A stretch of 64,000 nt of DNA from Cellulomonas sp. C5510 (GTDB taxonomy: Bacteria; Actinomycetota; Actinomycetes; Actinomycetales; Cellulomonadaceae), in contig NZ_CP081862.1 of the NCBI RefSeq assembly GCF_019797765.1, positions 1,054,001 to 1,118,000 on the forward strand. The letters run 5' to 3'. The notes under the pieces are model-generated. The model was given only the letters and a program-made list of their open reading frames with translations, was not told the origin of the DNA and made no database searches. Below are positions 62,984-64,000 of this stretch, one piece after another. Numbering within the stretch: the first letter of the stretch is position 1; each line of letters opens with the position of its first letter. A program made the position numbers and the translations under genes.

Positions 62984-63483
62984 TTCCCCACGGGGAATGC
63001 ACGCCCGCGAGAAGAGACGCGAACGCACGCGCACCCGCGCACAGCCCCCGGACCCGCGCGTTCATCATCCGTGCGCGCACGGCACCGCGTGAGCCCGCAG
63101 AGCCGCGCGTCATACGCAGGACCGCCATCACTGTCGGGTTTGCTCGAGTGCGCAGGGTCCGTTGGGCGCCCACGGCTCCGCCCGGGCGCGCGGGCGGATC
63201 GTTCGCGGTCCTCGCACGTGCCGCATCGACATTGCGGTTGTCGTGGGGTTCATGTCGCGCAACCCCGCATCTACGGCAACCTCGACGGGCGGCCCCGGCT
63301 CGCGAGCGCGGGGCCCTGCGATGGACGCTGGCCGGGCCTGTTGCCGGGCAGGGTCGCACTGATCGCAGGCAGGGGGATGCGGGTGTGGGCGTGGTCGGGA
63401 GAGCGTCCGCTGCGTCCTACGGAGTGCTTGTCGCGGCTCGGGCCCGCGTGGGGTCGGTCAGCCGGCCCAGGGGCGCCGGCGGT
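62984..63483. other. Gene-free region between rRNA operon and glgB
   Basis: About 500 nt with GC content like coding DNA, but the frames that run through it have no recognisable domain, no ribosome-binding site at a start and poor codon-position bias. I see no promoter hexamer pair, tRNA or repeat. Nothing in it can be supported beyond the rrn terminator at its left edge. Confidence 0.6.
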
Positions 63484-64000
63484 TCAGGCCGGGACGAGGT
63501 AGAGCACCCCGAGCGGGGGGACGCGCAGCGTCGCCGAGAAGGCGCGGCCGTGGTGCGGTTCCGGCCGGGCCTGCACCCGGCCGAGGTTGCCCACGCCGGA
63601 CCCGCCGTACTCCTGGGCGTCGGTGTTGATCGCCTCGACCCACGTGCCGCCCTGGGGCAGCGCGAGGCGGTAGTCCTCGTGCGGGACCCCGGCGAAGTTC
63701 ACCACGACGGCGACGACGCCGCCGTGGTCGTCCCGGCGCAGGTACGCGAGCACGTTCCGGTCCGCGTCGTTGGCGTCGATCCACTCGAAACCCTGGGGGG
63801 AGTGGTCGAGCGCCCACATCGCGGGGTGCGACCGGTAGAAGGCGTTGAGGTCCCGCACGCACGCCTGGACGCCGCGGTGGGGGGCGTGGTCGAGCAGGTA
63901 CCAGTCGAGCGAGCGCGACTCGGCCCACTCGGTGCCCTGGGCGAACTCGGTGCCCATGAACACCAGCTGCTTGCCCGGGTGCGACCACTGGTACGCGAGC
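63484..64000 (-). CDS. glgB: 1,4-alpha-glucan branching enzyme GlgB, C-terminal part
   Basis: The minus-strand frame is open to the window edge, so the N-terminal three quarters are missing. The visible end of the GH13 barrel reads HPGKQLVFMGTEFAQGTEWAE, then the C-terminal all-beta domain (NAFYRSHPAMWALDHSPQGFEWIDANDADRNVLAYLR; NFAGVPHEDYRLALPQGGTW; INTDAQEYGGSGVGNLG) and ends VLYLVPA. These match bacterial GlgB, which forms alpha-1,6 branches in glycogen. Convergent with the rRNA operon, 500 nt apart. Confidence 0.95.
   Translation of the reverse strand, partial: LAYQWSHPGKQLVFMGTEFAQGTEWAESRSLDWYLLDHAPHRGVQACVRDLNAFYRSHPAMWALDHSPQGFEWIDANDADRNVLAYLRRDDHGGVVAVVVNFAGVPHEDYRLALPQGGTWVEAINTDAQEYGGSGVGNLGRVQARPEPHHGRAFSATLRVPPLGVLYLVPA

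Noticed and set aside
62984..63480. Frames of up to about 150 codons after the rRNA operon
   Set aside because: They start inside the 5S gene or terminator, have no SD and give Arg/Gly/Ala-rich sequences without domains.

Overview
The window is from a high-GC actinomycete. The best guess is a Cellulomonas-like member of the Micrococcineae. The reasons are the extreme G+C content, the actinobacterial 16S/23S/5S sequences, the gene order argS-lysA-hom-thrC-thrB-rho-rpmE-prfA-prmC-sua5-wecA-atpI-atpBEFHAGDC-DUF2550-nucS (close to the M. tuberculosis Rv1292-Rv1312 order), many probable leaderless starts, and a sugar-oligosaccharide locus with a CebR/CelR-type operator. The genus call is an inference, not a measured identity.

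Layout. (1) 1-12.4 kb is accessory or metabolic: the end of a YcnI-type copper-associated protein, a MarR regulator divergent from two flavin-dependent oxidoreductase genes (the second a luciferase-like/FAD-oxidase fusion), two micro-ORFs, a CPBP-family membrane protein, an acyltransferase-3 protein, an ArsR-SulP pair, a bacterial PH-domain protein, tRNA-Arg(CCG), and a GntR/FadR regulator divergent from a CynX/NimT-type MFS exporter. (2) 12.5-21.6 kb holds arginyl-tRNA synthetase, the lysine and threonine genes and a long-form Rho. (3) 21.7-27.9 kb holds a glycosyltransferase, L31, RF1, its methyltransferase PrmC, the t6A enzyme Sua5, a WecA/TagO-type phosphotransferase and AtpI; most of these genes overlap by 4 nt. 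(4) 27.9-36.2 kb is the complete F1Fo ATP synthase operon, with a probable CTG start for atpB and a short epsilon subunit, followed by DUF2550 and the mismatch endonuclease NucS. (5) 36.2-38.4 kb holds NagA, an HNH-type protein with an altered His position and a lipoprotein. (6) 38.5-48.2 kb is a sugar-oligosaccharide locus: two divergent LacI regulators separated by operator-like palindromes, an ABC importer (binding protein and two permeases, no ATPase), a GH31 alpha-xylosidase and a GH1 beta-glucosidase with a CebR/CelR-like box. This fits uptake and cytoplasmic hydrolysis of xylose-decorated beta-glucan (xyloglucan) fragments. (7) 48.2-57.1 kb holds a zinc-ribbon protein, two alpha/beta hydrolases, a Scy/DivIVA-like long coiled-coil protein and an uncharacterised membrane protein-lipoprotein-YbbN group. 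(8) 57.1-63.0 kb is one rRNA operon (16S-23S-5S, no spacer tRNA) with two sigma70-type promoters and a strong terminator. (9) After about 500 nt with no recognisable gene, the window ends inside glgB on the minus strand.

The most notable signals are a one-base insertion in the universally conserved 338-355 region of 16S rRNA (probably a sequence error), the CTG start of atpB, the luciferase-like/FAD-oxidase fusion beside its paralogue, the multi-operator LacI intergenic region, the HNH protein with Cys at the His position, and the repeat-rich polarity coiled coil. I found no CRISPR array, insertion sequence, prophage or integrase, and no system I would call wholly new.
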